A stretch of DNA of 26,077 bases, taken from the NCBI GenBank assembly GCA_002707145.1, contig PAMD01000019.1, positions 1-26,077 of the forward strand, read 5' to 3'. Positions 15,513-25,701 of the stretch are shown piece by piece (the stretch's first letter is position 1; each line of letters begins with the position of its first letter). The stretch comes from Flavobacteriales bacterium. GTDB lineage: Bacteria > Bacteroidota > Bacteroidia > Flavobacteriales > UBA7430. Position numbers and translations under genes: made by a program. The notes beneath the pieces were generated by a model, which was not told the DNA's origin, made no database searches, and saw only the letters and a program-made list of their open reading frames with translations.

Positions 15513-17198
15513 ATGCTTAAACACATATCAATACGTAATTATGCGTTAATTGAAGAATTAGAAATTGACTTTTTTAAAGGGTTCTCGGTTATTACAGGTG
15601 AAACAGGGTCAGGTAAGTCAATAATTCTTGGCGCATTAAATTTGATCATGGGACAACGCGCAGACAGTAAAACCCTAATGAATTGGGAAAATAAGTGTAT
15701 CATAGAAGGATTCTTTGCTATCGATGAATACCAATTAAATGCATTTTTTTTAGAAAATAATTTAGACTTCGAACCCGATCACACAATACTCAGAAGAGAG
15801 ATTCACAAAAATGGAAAATCTAGAGCTTTTATAAATGACAGCCCAGTTAAATTAAATACACTAAAAGAACTTGGTACAAAAATAATTGATATTCATTCCC
15901 AGCACGACAGCTTAATGTTGAATAAATCTAATTTCCAACTAGGTTTAATTGACCAAATGGCTATTTCTCATTCGTCATCTCATCAATCAAACTTAGAATC
16001 TTTTAGCCTAGCATTTAAAAAAGCTAAAATCTTAAATGAGTCTCTTACTCTCGCAAAAAAAAACAATATAGAAGCCAAAGAAAAGTTAGATTATTACAAT
16101 TATTTACTTGAAGAATTAAAGGAGGTTAATTTGATTGAAAATGAAAAAAATCAACTTGAATCAAGTATACAAATTTATGAAAATAGAGAAAATGTTCTAG
16201 AGACATTACAGAAGATATCTTTTGTTTTGGACAATAACCATAATACTCGACCTATACTTCCTCAATTGTTTGACTTGCATAGAGACTTGGAAAAAATATC
16301 AATCCTCAATAGCGACTATAAGGAATTGTCGAATCGGTTTTCTAGCATTTTAATTGAGCTCACAGATATAACTAAAGAAAGTGACATATTGGCTTCAAAT
16401 GTTGAAAGTCAATCTATAAATATTCAAGCTCTAAATCAGCGTATTAACATGATTAATCTGCTTGAGCAAAAACACCAAACCAATCAATTTGATGATCTTT
16501 TTAATAAAAAGGCAGAGATTGAAAAAAAGGTATCTAGCATCATTATGATGGAAGATAAAGTTCATGATATAAAAAAAGAAATTGTGAAAGTTAATTCTAC
16601 CTTAGATAGATTAGTTGTGAAAATAAGTAAACAAAGAAAAAAAGTTCTTCCATCCTTTCAAACACATGTAGAAATGCAGATTCAAAAAATGGGAATCAAG
16701 AATGGGAAGTTTAAGATTCAAATAGAACCAAGACAAATTCGTAACGAATGGGGAGCGGACAAAGTTCAATTTTTGTTTTCAGGCAACAAAGGTATATCCT
16801 TGGAAGAATTAAATAAGGTTGCCTCTGGAGGAGAAACTTCTAGACTAATGCTTTCTATCAAATCGCTTTTAACTATGCATGTCAAAAGGCCAACTCTCAT
16901 CTTAGATGAAATCGATGTGGGTGTGTCAGGAAAAATTGCAGGAAAAATGGCAAATCTATTGCAGAAAATGTCAATAAATACTCAACTTATTGTTATCAGT
17001 CACCTTCCTCAAATTGCAGCAAAAGCAGATTATCATTACAAAGTTCATAAAATTGATACCAGCGAGAAAACAGAAACTAAAATCTATTCCTTAGATGAAA
17101 AAGAAAAAATTGAAGAACTCACAAAAATGCTTAGTGGTGAAATACTCAGTAATGCAGCTAGAGAAAATGCCAAGGCACTTCGAATGAACTCCCAATAA
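15513..17198 (+). CDS. recN: DNA repair protein RecN
   Basis: A 561-residue SMC-like ATPase, usual size for RecN. The Walker A motif is GETGSGKS (29-36) in the opening IRNYALIEELEIDFF. Long coiled-coil arms (about 160-390) contain many Glu, Lys and Asn. The ABC-type signature is VASGGETSRLM (about 436-446), Walker B is LILDEIDVGVSG (about 462-473), and the switch region is VISHLPQIAAKAD (about 494-506). RecN acts early in double-strand break repair, keeping DNA ends together for recombination. In many bacteria its gene is SOS-controlled, but here it lies inside a housekeeping run and I see no separate promoter, so damage control may be absent or weak. Confidence 0.96.
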   Translation: MLKHISIRNYALIEELEIDFFKGFSVITGETGSGKSIILGALNLIMGQRADSKTLMNWENKCIIEGFFAIDEYQLNAFFLENNLDFEPDHTILRREIHKNGKSRAFINDSPVKLNTLKELGTKIIDIHSQHDSLMLNKSNFQLGLIDQMAISHSSSHQSNLESFSLAFKKAKILNESLTLAKKNNIEAKEKLDYYNYLLEELKEVNLIENEKNQLESSIQIYENRENVLETLQKISFVLDNNHNTRPILPQLFDLHRDLEKISILNSDYKELSNRFSSILIELTDITKESDILASNVESQSINIQALNQRINMINLLEQKHQTNQFDDLFNKKAEIEKKVSSIIMMEDKVHDIKKEIVKVNSTLDRLVVKISKQRKKVLPSFQTHVEMQIQKMGIKNGKFKIQIEPRQIRNEWGADKVQFLFSGNKGISLEELNKVASGGETSRLMLSIKSLLTMHVKRPTLILDEIDVGVSGKIAGKMANLLQKMSINTQLIVISHLPQIAAKADYHYKVHKIDTSEKTETKIYSLDEKEKIEELTKMLSGEILSNAARENAKALRMNSQ

Positions 17199-17236
17199 AA
17201 TATATCTTATATTTATAAAAAAAATTGCAAAATCAC

Positions 17237-18049
17237 ATGTTACTTAAAGGAAAAAAAGGAATTATCTTTGGTGCGTTAGATCCTAAATCTATTGCTTGGA
17301 AGGTAGCTGAAGAAGCATATAAACAAGGTGCAACATTTGTTCTTACCAATGCCCCAATTGCATTACGAATGGGTACTATTAATGATCTGGCATCAAAATG
17401 TGATGCTAAGGTTATTCCAGCCGATGCTACGTCTATTCAAGATCTAGACAATCTTTTCGTTCAATCTCAGGATATACTTGGAGGTAAACTCGATTTTGTT
17501 TTGCATTCGATTGGAATGTCAGTAAATGTGAGAAAAGGGAAACATTACACAGAACTTAACCATGACTTCATGATGAAAGGAGTAGATATCTCAGCGATAT
17601 CATTTCACAAAGTCATGCAGACTGCTATGAAATTAGATGCAATGAATGAATGTGGTTCTATTGTGGCCCTTTCTTATATTGCTGCACAACGGACTTTTCC
17701 AGATTATAATGATATGGCTGATAATAAAGCTTATCTAGAGTCTATTGCAAGAAGCTTTGGATACCATTATGGTATAAAAAAGAAAGTTAGAGTAAATACC
17801 ATATCTCAATCCCCTACATTAACTACTGCTGGAAGTGGAGTAAAGGGATTTAATAGTTTTTTCAAATATGCAGACTTAATGTCTCCACTTGGAAATGCTT
17901 CCTCTGAGGATTGTGCTAACTATGTTATAACATTATTTTCTGATTTGACAAAAATGGTCACAATGCAAAACTTATTTCATGATGGAGGGTTTTCATTTAC
18001 TGGGGTTAGTCAAGAAATCATGAAAAAAATGACTGATGAGGAACAGTAA
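17237..18049 (+). CDS. fabI: Enoyl-[acyl-carrier-protein] reductase FabI
   Basis: A 270-residue short-chain dehydrogenase-type enzyme. The NADH-binding opening is LLKGKKGIIFGALDPKSIAW (2-21), in which FabI replaces the usual SDR glycine loop. The catalytic pair is Tyr157 and Lys164 in PDYNDMADNK, spaced as Y-x6-K, the hallmark of FabI rather than classical SDRs (Y-x3-K). ISQSPTLTTAGSGVKGF (189-205) covers the cofactor and substrate loop. FabI carries out the last reduction of each fatty-acid elongation cycle and is the triclosan target. The start is ATG 17237; a TTG at 17225 in the same frame would add four residues and cannot be excluded, because homologues often carry a few residues before LLKG. 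A near-box TATATTTA (17208-17215) may give it a promoter of its own. Confidence 0.94.
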   Translation: MLLKGKKGIIFGALDPKSIAWKVAEEAYKQGATFVLTNAPIALRMGTINDLASKCDAKVIPADATSIQDLDNLFVQSQDILGGKLDFVLHSIGMSVNVRKGKHYTELNHDFMMKGVDISAISFHKVMQTAMKLDAMNECGSIVALSYIAAQRTFPDYNDMADNKAYLESIARSFGYHYGIKKKVRVNTISQSPTLTTAGSGVKGFNSFFKYADLMSPLGNASSEDCANYVITLFSDLTKMVTMQNLFHDGGFSFTGVSQEIMKKMTDEEQ

Positions 18050-18119
18050 AATAACTCGAATTTAAGAAAATAACAATTCCTCATTGAGCCAATATATTGT
18101 TTAAAAAAACAAATTATTA

Positions 18120-20699
18120 TTACTTAGAATTAGATTCTCTGCTTGGATTGTCTCTGTGTTCTACAATTTCATTCTTTTTTTTAGATCGGCTAACCTTGAT
18201 TTTAATTTTTTCTTTTTTCGAATTAAAATCGATGAGTACTTTGTCTCCTTCTCCAATATTATTATTAATAATTTCTTCGGCTAGCAAATCCTCAATGTAT
18301 TTTTGAATAGCTCTTTTTAAAGGCCTAGCTCCATAAGCTGTGTCAAAGCCTTTATCCGAAATGTAATCTTTAGCGGCATCAGTAATCTTTAGAATAAAAC
18401 CTATATTCTTGACTCTTTCAAACAAGTTTGTCAATTCAATATCAATAATCTTATGAATATCTTTTCTATCCAGAGTATTAAATAGAACCACATCATCAAT
18501 CCTATTTAAAAATTCAGGAGCAAAAGCTTTCTTTAAAGATCCTTCAATAACACTTTTAGTATAATCGTCTAAATTATCCTTCCTAGCTTTTGTGCTAAAA
18601 CCAACACCTGATCCAAAATCTTTCAATTTCCTAGTTCCAACGTTGGAGGTCATTATAATGATTGTATTCTTAAAATCAATCTTTCGACCTAAGCTATCAG
18701 TCAACTGACCATCATCTAGCGCTTGAAGCAATAGATTAAATACATCAGGATGAGCTTTTTCGATTTCATCTAACAAGACAACCGAGTAGGGTTTTCTTCT
18801 AACTCGTTCAGTAAGTTGACCACCTTCTTCGTAGCCTACATAGCCGGGAGGAGCACCAATCAGTCGAGTGATTGCAAATTTCTCCATGTATTCACTCATG
18901 TCAATACGAATCATGGCAGATTCGTTGTCAAATAGTAGCTTTGAGAGTTCTTTTGCCAACTGTGTTTTACCCACACCTGTAGGACCTAAAAAAATAAATG
19001 AGCCAATTGGCTTGTTTGGATCCTTTAGACCTACGCGATTTCTTTGAATTGCTTTAACAATCTTTATAATAGCCTCATTTTGACCAATAACAGTTTTATT
19101 TAATGTTTCAGCCATTAATGAAAGTTTCTCTGTTTCTTTTTCTGCGATTCGCTTAATAGGAATTCCAGTCATCATAGCAATCACCTCAGCAACATCATTT
19201 TCAGAAACAGATTCACGGTGAGATTTTACTTCTTCCTCCCAGACAATTTGAGCATCAAGTAGTTCATTTTCGGTTTGCTTTTCAACATCTCTTAATTGAG
19301 CGGCCATCTCATATTTTTGTTTTTTTACAACTGCAACTTTTTCTAATTTGATATCAGCAAGCTTTGTTTCAAGATCAATAATATTTTGAGGTACAATAAT
19401 ATTAGTAATGTGAACACGAGATCCGGCTTCATCCAGAGCATCGATCGCTTTATCAGGAAGATGACGATCGCTAATATATCTACTAGACAAGTTAACACAT
19501 GCTACTAATGCTTCATCAGAATAGACCACATTGTGATGAGATTCGTAACGATCTTTGATATTTTGTAAAATTTGAAGAGTTTCTTCTTTAGAAGTAGGCT
19601 CTACAAGTACTTTCTGAAATCTACGTTCTAGGGCTCCATCTTTCTCGATATGTTGTCTGTATTCGTCTAAAGTAGTAGCGCCAATACATTGAACTTCACC
19701 TCTTGCCAAAGCAGGCTTAAACATATTAGAAGCGTCAAGACTTCCAGCAGCACCACCTGCACCGACAATAGTGTGAATTTCGTCAATAAATAAAATTATA
19801 TTGGGATTTTTCTCTAATTCATTTAAAACAGCTTTCATTCTCTCCTCAAACTGACCACGATATTTAGTCCCAGCCACCAAAGAAGCTAAATCAAGTGTAA
19901 TAATTCTCTTGTCAAATAGTATACGAGAAACTTTTTTTTGAACTATCCTTAAAGCCAAGCCTTCTGCAATTGCTGATTTACCGACTCCAGGTTCTCCAAT
20001 CAAAAGTGGATTGTTTTTTTTACGACGAGACAAAACTTGAGAAACTCGTTCAATTTCCTTTTCACGACCAATTACTGGATCAAGCTTTCCCTCAGCAGCC
20101 ATGAGAGTTAGATCTCTTCCAAAATTACTTAAAACTGGGGTTTTAGATTTAGAGGTGTTAGATTTTGAACTCTTAAAAATAGGTTTTTCCTCCTCAGAAC
20201 TTTCAAATTCGTTATCTTCTGAAAAAGAATCTTGAGACTTAGAAACTTCCTTAAATTCATTTCCTTCTCGGGATTCAAATTGTTCCTTAACTACATCATA
20301 AGTAATACCTTGTTGAAACAAAAGTTGATAAATAGGATCAGATTCATTTCTCAAAACACAAAGAAGCAGGTGAGGAGTACCGATGATGTCACTATCAAAA
20401 ATTTTTGCTTCTAAAAAAGTAGTTTTTAATGCTTTCTCTGCCTGTTTGGTTAATGGTAAATTAGAACGTTCTGATGAACTAGACTTTGGTGATGAAATAG
20501 ATACTTCTTCTATACTTTTTCTTAGCAATTTAATATCTACACCTAGAGAAACTAGTATTTCAATCGCCATGCATTCACCTTCACGTATCATTCCCAAAAT
20601 CAAATGCTCTGTACCAATATGAACATGTCCCAAGCGAAGAGCTTCTTCTTTGCTATATTGGATTACATCCTTTACTCTACGAGAAAAATTTTCATCCAT
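18120..20699 (-). CDS. clpC: ATP-dependent Clp protease ATP-binding subunit ClpC
   Basis: An 859-residue HSP100 unfoldase. The N-terminal double Clp repeat (about 1-145) binds adaptors and substrates. A Ser/Glu/Lys-rich linker (about 146-190) follows. AAA+ domain 1 has GEPGVGKS (235-242) and ILFIDEIH (302-309). The middle coiled-coil has the UVR-type segment [14 protein letters not shown] (460-473), which marks ClpC rather than ClpA or ClpB. AAA+ domain 2 has GPTGVGKT (572-579) and [11 protein letters not shown] (640-650), and the ClpP-docking loop reads GVGF (698-701). It feeds unfolded proteins to ClpP and is probably important in stress. It has a perfect -7 box upstream, divergent from gyrA, and ends convergent with fabI. 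Confidence 0.96.
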   Translation of the reverse strand: MDENFSRRVKDVIQYSKEEALRLGHVHIGTEHLILGMIREGECMAIEILVSLGVDIKLLRKSIEEVSISSPKSSSSERSNLPLTKQAEKALKTTFLEAKIFDSDIIGTPHLLLCVLRNESDPIYQLLFQQGITYDVVKEQFESREGNEFKEVSKSQDSFSEDNEFESSEEEKPIFKSSKSNTSKSKTPVLSNFGRDLTLMAAEGKLDPVIGREKEIERVSQVLSRRKKNNPLLIGEPGVGKSAIAEGLALRIVQKKVSRILFDKRIITLDLASLVAGTKYRGQFEERMKAVLNELEKNPNIILFIDEIHTIVGAGGAAGSLDASNMFKPALARGEVQCIGATTLDEYRQHIEKDGALERRFQKVLVEPTSKEETLQILQNIKDRYESHHNVVYSDEALVACVNLSSRYISDRHLPDKAIDALDEAGSRVHITNIIVPQNIIDLETKLADIKLEKVAVVKKQKYEMAAQLRDVEKQTENELLDAQIVWEEEVKSHRESVSENDVAEVIAMMTGIPIKRIAEKETEKLSLMAETLNKTVIGQNEAIIKIVKAIQRNRVGLKDPNKPIGSFIFLGPTGVGKTQLAKELSKLLFDNESAMIRIDMSEYMEKFAITRLIGAPPGYVGYEEGGQLTERVRRKPYSVVLLDEIEKAHPDVFNLLLQALDDGQLTDSLGRKIDFKNTIIIMTSNVGTRKLKDFGSGVGFSTKARKDNLDDYTKSVIEGSLKKAFAPEFLNRIDDVVLFNTLDRKDIHKIIDIELTNLFERVKNIGFILKITDAAKDYISDKGFDTAYGARPLKRAIQKYIEDLLAEEIINNNIGEGDKVLIDFNSKKEKIKIKVSRSKKKNEIVEHRDNPSRESNSK

Positions 20700-20737
20700 T
20701 ATTTATGCCTTTATCAGATTTTTTAACAGTATCCAAC

Positions 20738-20745
20738 CAAAGATA
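20738..20745 (-). promoter_or_regulatory. -7 box of the clpC promoter
   Basis: On the minus strand this reads TATCTTTG, a perfect TAnnTTTG box, 38 bases before the clpC ATG, so the predicted leader is about 34 bases. No good TTTG -33 element is seen at the usual 19-21 base spacing. I see no inverted repeat typical of a CtsR or HrcA operator nearby. Confidence 0.5.
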
Positions 20746-20909
20746 AAGAGGTTTTTGACAACTATATAATAATGATAAGTATTTTTTCAACATTTTGACT
20801 TAAAATTTGTTAATTATTTCCTTGGCAACTACACCAATAGATGTCGATTTTGACTTATATTCGATGTGATTAAAGAAATCTATTTCTCAACTTAAAAAAT
20901 ACTCTTTAG

Positions 20910-23417
20910 ATGTCTGAAGGAGAAAAAATAATACCCATTAACATAGAAGAAGAAATGAAGTCTGCTTACATTGATTATTCGATGTCAGTAATTGTTTCTC
21001 GTGCCCTACCCGATGTAAGAGACGGTTTTAAACCTGTTCACCGAAGAGTCCTGTTTGGAATGCACGAATTGGGAATACGTTCAACAGGTGCACATAAAAA
21101 ATCTGCTAGAATTGTTGGAGAAGTTTTAGGAAAGTATCATCCCCACGGAGATTCTTCTGTTTACGACTCTATGGTGAGAATGGCTCAAGATTGGTCATTG
21201 CGTTATATGCTGGTAGATGGTCAAGGAAATTTCGGATCAATTGATGGTGACAGTCCAGCTGCAATGAGATATACAGAAGCAAGATTGAAGAAAATTTCAG
21301 AGGAAATGTTGAAAGACATTGATAAAGAAACCGTTGATTTTAGACTAAATTTTGATGATTCTCTTCAGGAACCTACAGTACTACCTTCACGAGTTCCAAA
21401 TTTACTTATCAATGGAGCTTCTGGAATTGCTGTTGGAATGGCTACTAACATGCCTCCTCACAACCTCACAGAAGTAATTAATGCAACTAGTGCCTACATT
21501 GACAACAATGAAATTGACACAGAAGGCTTAATGAATTTTGTTAAAGCTCCAGATTTCCCAACAGGTGGTACCATTTATGGCTATGATGGTGTTAAAAATG
21601 CTTTTGAAACAGGAAAGGGTAGAGTCGTTCTAAGAGCCAAAACTAGTTTTGAGGAAGTGGATGGCAGGGACTGTATCATTGTAACTGAAATACCATATAT
21701 GGTCAACAAGGCGGACATGATTAAAAAAACTGCTGACTTGGTAAACGACAAAAAACTAGAAGGAATCTCTGATATTAGAGACGAATCTGATCGAAATGGA
21801 ATGCGCATAGTGTATTTACTAAAAAGAGATGCCATTCCGAACATAGTATTAAATAAATTATTTAAGTATACATCCCTACAAAACTCATTTTCAGTAAACA
21901 ACATTGCTTTAGTAAATGGGAGACCTATGTTGCTTACCCTAAAAGAAATGATCAAATACTTTGTCGAGCACAGACACGAGGTAGTAGTTAGAAGAACTAA
22001 ATACGAATTAAAGCAAGCCGAAAAAAGAGCCCATGTTCTTGAGGGATTACTCATAGCTCTTGACAATCTAGATGAGGTAATCTCATTAATCAAGGGCTCG
22101 AAAACTCCTGAAGAAGCTCGCATGGGTCTAATAGGTAAATTTTCTCTCACAGAAATTCAAGCAAAAGCAATACTAGATCTACGACTTCAAAAATTAACAG
22201 GTCTAGAGCAAGATAAAATTAAGGCGGAACATGCCGAGTTAATGAAAATAATTGCACACTTAAATAATATTCTCGGTGACGAATCACTTCGGATGAAAAT
22301 CATTAAAGATGAGCTAATTGATATTCGCGAGAGATACGGTGACGAAAGACGAACCACCATAGAATACGCTGGGGGAGATTTAAGCATAGAAGATATGATT
22401 CCAGATGCGGAAGTAGTTATTACAATATCTCACCTTGGTTATGTCAAAAGAACCCTATTGTCTGAATACAAAACTCAGAGTAGAGGAGGAGTAGGCTCTA
22501 GGGGAGCCACCACCAGAGATCAAGATTTTGTTGAACACATATTTATGGCCACCAACCACAATTATATGTTGTTTTTTACCGAAAATGGGAAATGTTTTTG
22601 GCTCAAAGTCTATGAAATCCCTGAAGGTTCTAAGACTTCAAAAGGCAGAGCCATTCAAAATCTTATCAATTTAGAACCTGGTGACAAAGTGATGGCCTTC
22701 TTAAATGTTAAGAGTCTAAATGATGAAGAATATATTAATAATCACTTCATTATTATGTGCACCAAAAAAGGTGTGATCAAAAAAACAACTTTAGAAGCTT
22801 ATTCTCGCCCTAGGATAAATGGTATAAACGCGATTGGTATAAGGGAAAATGATCAACTAATGTCTGCAAAACTAACCACTGGAAATTCATTTATTATGCT
22901 TGCAGCTCGCTCTGGGAAAGCCATTCGCTTCCATGAAAATGCCACAAGAGCTATGGGAAGAAATGCAACCGGAGTTCGCGGGATTAGAATCGAAGAATCA
23001 GATGAAGTCATTGGAATGATCTGTGTAAATGATCCAGAATCAAATGTACTAGTAGTCTCTGAAAACGGATACGGAAAGCGATCTCACATAGAAGATTACC
23101 GCATTACCAACCGTGGAGGAAAAGGAGTGAAAACGATAAGTATTACTGCAAAAACTGGTAATTTGATTGCCATAAAAAATGTTACTGACGAAAATGACCT
23201 TATGATTATCAAAAAATCTGGCGTTGCCATCCGATTGGGTGTAGAAAATATGCGTGTTATGGGAAGAGCTACTCAAGGGGTTCGATTAATCACTCTTAAA
23301 ACCAATGATCATATTGCAGCAGTAGCCAAAGTAAATAAAGACGAAGATGATCATGAAATTGAAAATACTGAGACATGCAATGAAAAATTTAATGAAAGTA
23401 AAAAAGAAACAAACTAA
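20910..23417 (+). CDS. gyrA: DNA gyrase subunit A
   Basis: An 835-residue type IIA topoisomerase subunit. The DNA-cleaving domain has the catalytic Tyr121 in [10 protein letters not shown] (117-126). The quinolone-contact region [12 protein letters not shown] (77-88) keeps Ser82 and Asp86, the residues equivalent to Ser83 and Asp87 of E. coli, so no resistance change is seen there. The C-terminal beta-pinwheel (about 500-800) wraps DNA. Its GyrA-box position reads QSRGGVG (523-529) instead of QRRGGKG, and a second similar motif, TNRGGKG, lies at 733-739. An acidic tail follows (DEDDHEIE and after). GyrA with GyrB adds negative supercoils. Length, the cleavage-domain motifs and the conserved pinwheel favour GyrA over ParC. 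An exported TPR protein gene starts 10 bases after its stop. Confidence 0.94.
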   Translation: MSEGEKIIPINIEEEMKSAYIDYSMSVIVSRALPDVRDGFKPVHRRVLFGMHELGIRSTGAHKKSARIVGEVLGKYHPHGDSSVYDSMVRMAQDWSLRYMLVDGQGNFGSIDGDSPAAMRYTEARLKKISEEMLKDIDKETVDFRLNFDDSLQEPTVLPSRVPNLLINGASGIAVGMATNMPPHNLTEVINATSAYIDNNEIDTEGLMNFVKAPDFPTGGTIYGYDGVKNAFETGKGRVVLRAKTSFEEVDGRDCIIVTEIPYMVNKADMIKKTADLVNDKKLEGISDIRDESDRNGMRIVYLLKRDAIPNIVLNKLFKYTSLQNSFSVNNIALVNGRPMLLTLKEMIKYFVEHRHEVVVRRTKYELKQAEKRAHVLEGLLIALDNLDEVISLIKGSKTPEEARMGLIGKFSLTEIQAKAILDLRLQKLTGLEQDKIKAEHAELMKIIAHLNNILGDESLRMKIIKDELIDIRERYGDERRTTIEYAGGDLSIEDMIPDAEVVITISHLGYVKRTLLSEYKTQSRGGVGSRGATTRDQDFVEHIFMATNHNYMLFFTENGKCFWLKVYEIPEGSKTSKGRAIQNLINLEPGDKVMAFLNVKSLNDEEYINNHFIIMCTKKGVIKKTTLEAYSRPRINGINAIGIRENDQLMSAKLTTGNSFIMLAARSGKAIRFHENATRAMGRNATGVRGIRIEESDEVIGMICVNDPESNVLVVSENGYGKRSHIEDYRITNRGGKGVKTISITAKTGNLIAIKNVTDENDLMIIKKSGVAIRLGVENMRVMGRATQGVRLITLKTNDHIAAVAKVNKDEDDHEIENTETCNEKFNESKKETN

Positions 23418-23427
23418 GAATCATAAA

Positions 23428-24585
23428 ATGAAAAAATTAACTATTTTTATAATCATGGCTCTATTAAGTGGGTCATTATTTGCTCAAAAAGCGGAATTGA
23501 CTAGCGCTATTTTGTCATATCGAAAAATGGATATGGAGGCTTCTAAAAATTATATTGATGCCGCAGAAGTAAAACTAAATAACGGAGGGTCCCTTAAAGT
23601 TAAAGATCAAGGTAAATTTTGGCACCACAAAGGCTTAGTATATTATTCGATATTCACGACAGAAAAAAATATCACACTTTTATCTGAGGCAGCTCAAGCA
23701 TTTAAAACTGACACAGAGATGGAAGGAAGTGCATATGCAAAGAAATCGATTAATGAATTAATTCGTTGTGCTATTTCGTTTAATGAAATAGGATACGACA
23801 AATACGATGCAAAAGATTTCGACGCTGCGCTTATAATGTTTGAGAAAGTAGTTGAAATAAATGCTTGGGAAGCCATTGGTAAAGTCGATACATCAAACAT
23901 TTATAATGCATCTTTGATGGCAGCTCAGTCAGAGAACATAGAGAAAGCAATTGAACTTAATCAAAAATTAATTGATTTAGACCCAAGTAATGGAGAATAC
24001 CATCTAGCTTTGATAAAACATATCGGAAAGTCAAATGATCTAAATGCTAAATTTGCTGCAATAAAATATGGGCGTATCATGGCACCAAATCATACAGGAC
24101 TTATTTTTGAGGAAGTTAATTACTATCTGGCCGAGAACAATAATGAAGAATTATTAAAAAGTTTAGAAACTGCTATACAAGCTGCACCAGAAAATAAGAT
24201 CCTTCATTTTGCCAAAGGATCTTCACTAGCTTCACTTAAGCGTTATGAAGAAGCGAAAGTTGCATACGCCAAAGCTATAGAGAATGATGTAGATTATTTT
24301 GACGCATACAATAATCTAGCTAGCATTTTTTTGGATCAAACAGCTCCCATTATAGATAAAATGAATGCACTTGGTCTCAGTCAAGAAGATCAGAAAAAAT
24401 ACAATATTTACAAAAAACAAAGAAATAAATTATATACAGACGCTAAACCATATTTAGAAGAAGCAGTTCGTATAGACAATACTGCAATACAAGTATTAAG
24501 AGCACTTAAGGATGTTTGTTACCAAACAGACGATATGGATTGTTGGAAAGCAACTAACAACCAAATTAAAGAACTTTCCAAATAA
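23428..24585 (+). CDS. Exported tetratricopeptide-repeat protein
   Basis: A 385-residue protein starting at ATG 23428 (MKKLTIFIIM). An upstream in-frame ATG at 23347 lies within gyrA and would bury the signal peptide, so it is rejected. Residues 1-20 are a signal peptide cut near SLFAQ. The rest is a series of TPR-like helix pairs: DFDAALIMFEKVVEINAWEA, the AIELNQKLIDLDPSNGEY unit, then ENKILHFAKGSSLASLKRYE and FDAYNNLASIF. Some units end in the N-P or D-P turn usual for TPRs. The protein would be periplasmic or at the outer membrane and act as a protein-binding scaffold; no specific role can be given. It follows gyrA by 10 bases and is probably cotranscribed with it, although the two have no obvious functional link. 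Confidence 0.85.
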   Translation: MKKLTIFIIMALLSGSLFAQKAELTSAILSYRKMDMEASKNYIDAAEVKLNNGGSLKVKDQGKFWHHKGLVYYSIFTTEKNITLLSEAAQAFKTDTEMEGSAYAKKSINELIRCAISFNEIGYDKYDAKDFDAALIMFEKVVEINAWEAIGKVDTSNIYNASLMAAQSENIEKAIELNQKLIDLDPSNGEYHLALIKHIGKSNDLNAKFAAIKYGRIMAPNHTGLIFEEVNYYLAENNNEELLKSLETAIQAAPENKILHFAKGSSLASLKRYEEAKVAYAKAIENDVDYFDAYNNLASIFLDQTAPIIDKMNALGLSQEDQKKYNIYKKQRNKLYTDAKPYLEEAVRIDNTAIQVLRALKDVCYQTDDMDCWKATNNQIKELSK

Positions 24586-24634
24586 AATTTATTTATTTTT
24601 AAATACATATTATATTTTAATTCAAATTATTATA

Positions 24635-24650
24635 CATAATATATATTATG
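24635..24650. repeat. Perfect 16-base AT palindrome between convergent genes
   Basis: CATAATATATATTATG is its own reverse complement and lies in the 86-base gap between the ends of the TPR gene and the Gre-like gene, which converge. It could form a weak hairpin acting in both directions, but only two of the 16 bases are G or C, so a role as terminator is doubtful and chance in AT-rich DNA is possible. Confidence 0.3.
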
Positions 24651-24671
24651 AGACAAAAGAAATTTGATTAA

Positions 24672-25133
24672 TTAACATATTAGTAGAATATTATGATTAG
24701 TTCCATTAAATTCTATGCTATCATATTGATTTAAACCAATAAGTCTATGAGATAAAGGCGATACTGGAGACATTATAAATATATCGGTACCATTAAATGA
24801 GACTTTTCCTAAGCCAATTGAAATATAAAAAATTGTATGATCTGTTTTAAATAATGATCCCATTTTTACTGATGAATGTTCTACAATATTAATCTGAGAA
24901 AGTATTCTAAGTGATTTATTTAGTTCTAGCAACTGACTATAAAGCTTTTCTTGATCTAGATGAATCATAGACCTAGATGTTTCATGTTTATCTCCAGCAG
25001 AACTTTTTGTGGATGAATCTAAAGCATTTTGATTTGACAAATATAAATCATCTATAAGTTTGATTTTATCCCTTACCAAGTCAATACATAATTGATGTAC
25101 GCGTGTTTTAAGAATTAAATTAAAATCAATCAT
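24672..25133 (-). CDS. GreA/GreB-like transcript cleavage factor family protein
   Basis: A 153-residue protein. The N-terminal half (about 1-85) is helical and would form a two-helix coiled coil; its turn contains SSAGDKHETSR (44-54). The C-terminal half (about 88-153) matches the FKBP-like GreA/GreB C-terminal domain: MGSLFKTDHTIFYISIGLGK (91-110), then SPVSPLSHRLIGLNQYDSI (122-140) in place of the GreA SPIA-ALIGK segment. Asp48 and Glu51 have the D-x-x-E spacing of the GreA tip acids (Asp41, Glu44 in E. coli). Homologues in Flavobacteriia are often named 3-oxoacyl-ACP synthase, which this sequence does not support, as there is no thiolase fold or catalytic Cys-His. A role in rescuing stalled RNA polymerase is likely but unproven. 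It starts 22 bases after the DUF6913 gene. Confidence 0.78.
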   Translation of the reverse strand: MIDFNLILKTRVHQLCIDLVRDKIKLIDDLYLSNQNALDSSTKSSAGDKHETSRSMIHLDQEKLYSQLLELNKSLRILSQINIVEHSSVKMGSLFKTDHTIFYISIGLGKVSFNGTDIFIMSPVSPLSHRLIGLNQYDSIEFNGTNHNILLIC

Positions 25134-25155
25134 GAATATGATTTCGGATAAATAA

Positions 25156-25701
25156 TTAAACTGGTTTTATCAGATTCAAATAATGATCAATTTTATCAAT
25201 TAGATATGCCAAATTTTGTTTTTTGGTATTGTCAATACTTAAATCAAAAACAGATACGTCATTTCTACACCTACCAACTTTAAATTTTGCTGGCGATGCC
25301 ACTGCTAAATATGTAAGCGGATAAAACTTTTTCAGACTTAAATCGATTAAAATATCGTAATCTTCGCTCAAAAAATTATCAATTACCATACCCTGAGGCT
25401 TTCCATACCAATTTAGCTCAGTATTAGAGAAAAAATCAAAATGTAAACTCGACATATGCTCAAATGATTTATCATTTTGATCTACGAATCCTAATACAGA
25501 TACCAATTTTTTACCATTAGATAGCTTACCTACAAAGGTCTTAACAAGTTTGATGTCCTCTGGCTCTGTAGCATCAAATAAAATGGTAATGCGTTTAGCA
25601 CTTTCTAAATTAAAAGCTTGATGCTTTCGCCGCATTTCTATATCAGAACGTCTAAGTTGCCAGGTACCATACCAATGCTTTATGTCTGTAAGAAAACTCA
25701 T
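25156..25701 (-). CDS. DUF6913 family protein, unknown function
   Basis: A 181-residue soluble protein without signal peptide or membrane helix. The start is basic (MSFLTDIKHWYGTWQLRRSD), then alpha/beta alternation follows with RITILFDATEPEDIKLVKTF (37-56), KKLVSVLGFVD and DYDILIDLS, ending in KVGRC-type strand and AYLIDKIDHYL. This matches a small family I know as DUF6913 in Flavobacteriia, usually found just after ligA. No catalytic motif can be identified. Its ATG overlaps the ligA stop by 4 bases (ATGA on the minus strand), the classic arrangement for coupled translation, and the Gre-like gene follows. The conserved link to ligA may be only genomic. Confidence 0.65.
   Translation of the reverse strand: MSFLTDIKHWYGTWQLRRSDIEMRRKHQAFNLESAKRITILFDATEPEDIKLVKTFVGKLSNGKKLVSVLGFVDQNDKSFEHMSSLHFDFFSNTELNWYGKPQGMVIDNFLSEDYDILIDLSLKKFYPLTYLAVASPAKFKVGRCRNDVSVFDLSIDNTKKQNLAYLIDKIDHYLNLIKPV

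Noticed and set aside
18036..18084. Inverted repeat ATGAGGAA / TTCCTCAT at the fabI end
   Set aside because: The 8-base arms are 33 bases apart with no T run after them, and one arm lies in the coding region; likely chance.
18097..18112. Hairpin TTGTTT-AAAA-AAACAA between fabI and clpC
   Set aside because: Only one G-C pair in a 6-base stem; too weak to call a terminator, though it lies where one would be expected.
20746..20909. Search for a gyrA promoter and a stress operator in the clpC-gyrA gap
   Set aside because: TACTCTTTAG just before the gyrA ATG resembles a -7 box but is out of register, and no good inverted repeat was found.
21581..22150. 189-codon open frame antisense to gyrA
   Set aside because: It lies wholly within the strongly conserved gyrA coding region, and its translation shows no recognisable domain, so it is a shadow frame.
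23347..23427. 27-residue N-terminal extension of the TPR protein
   Set aside because: It lies mostly within gyrA and would place a basic stretch before a clear signal peptide.
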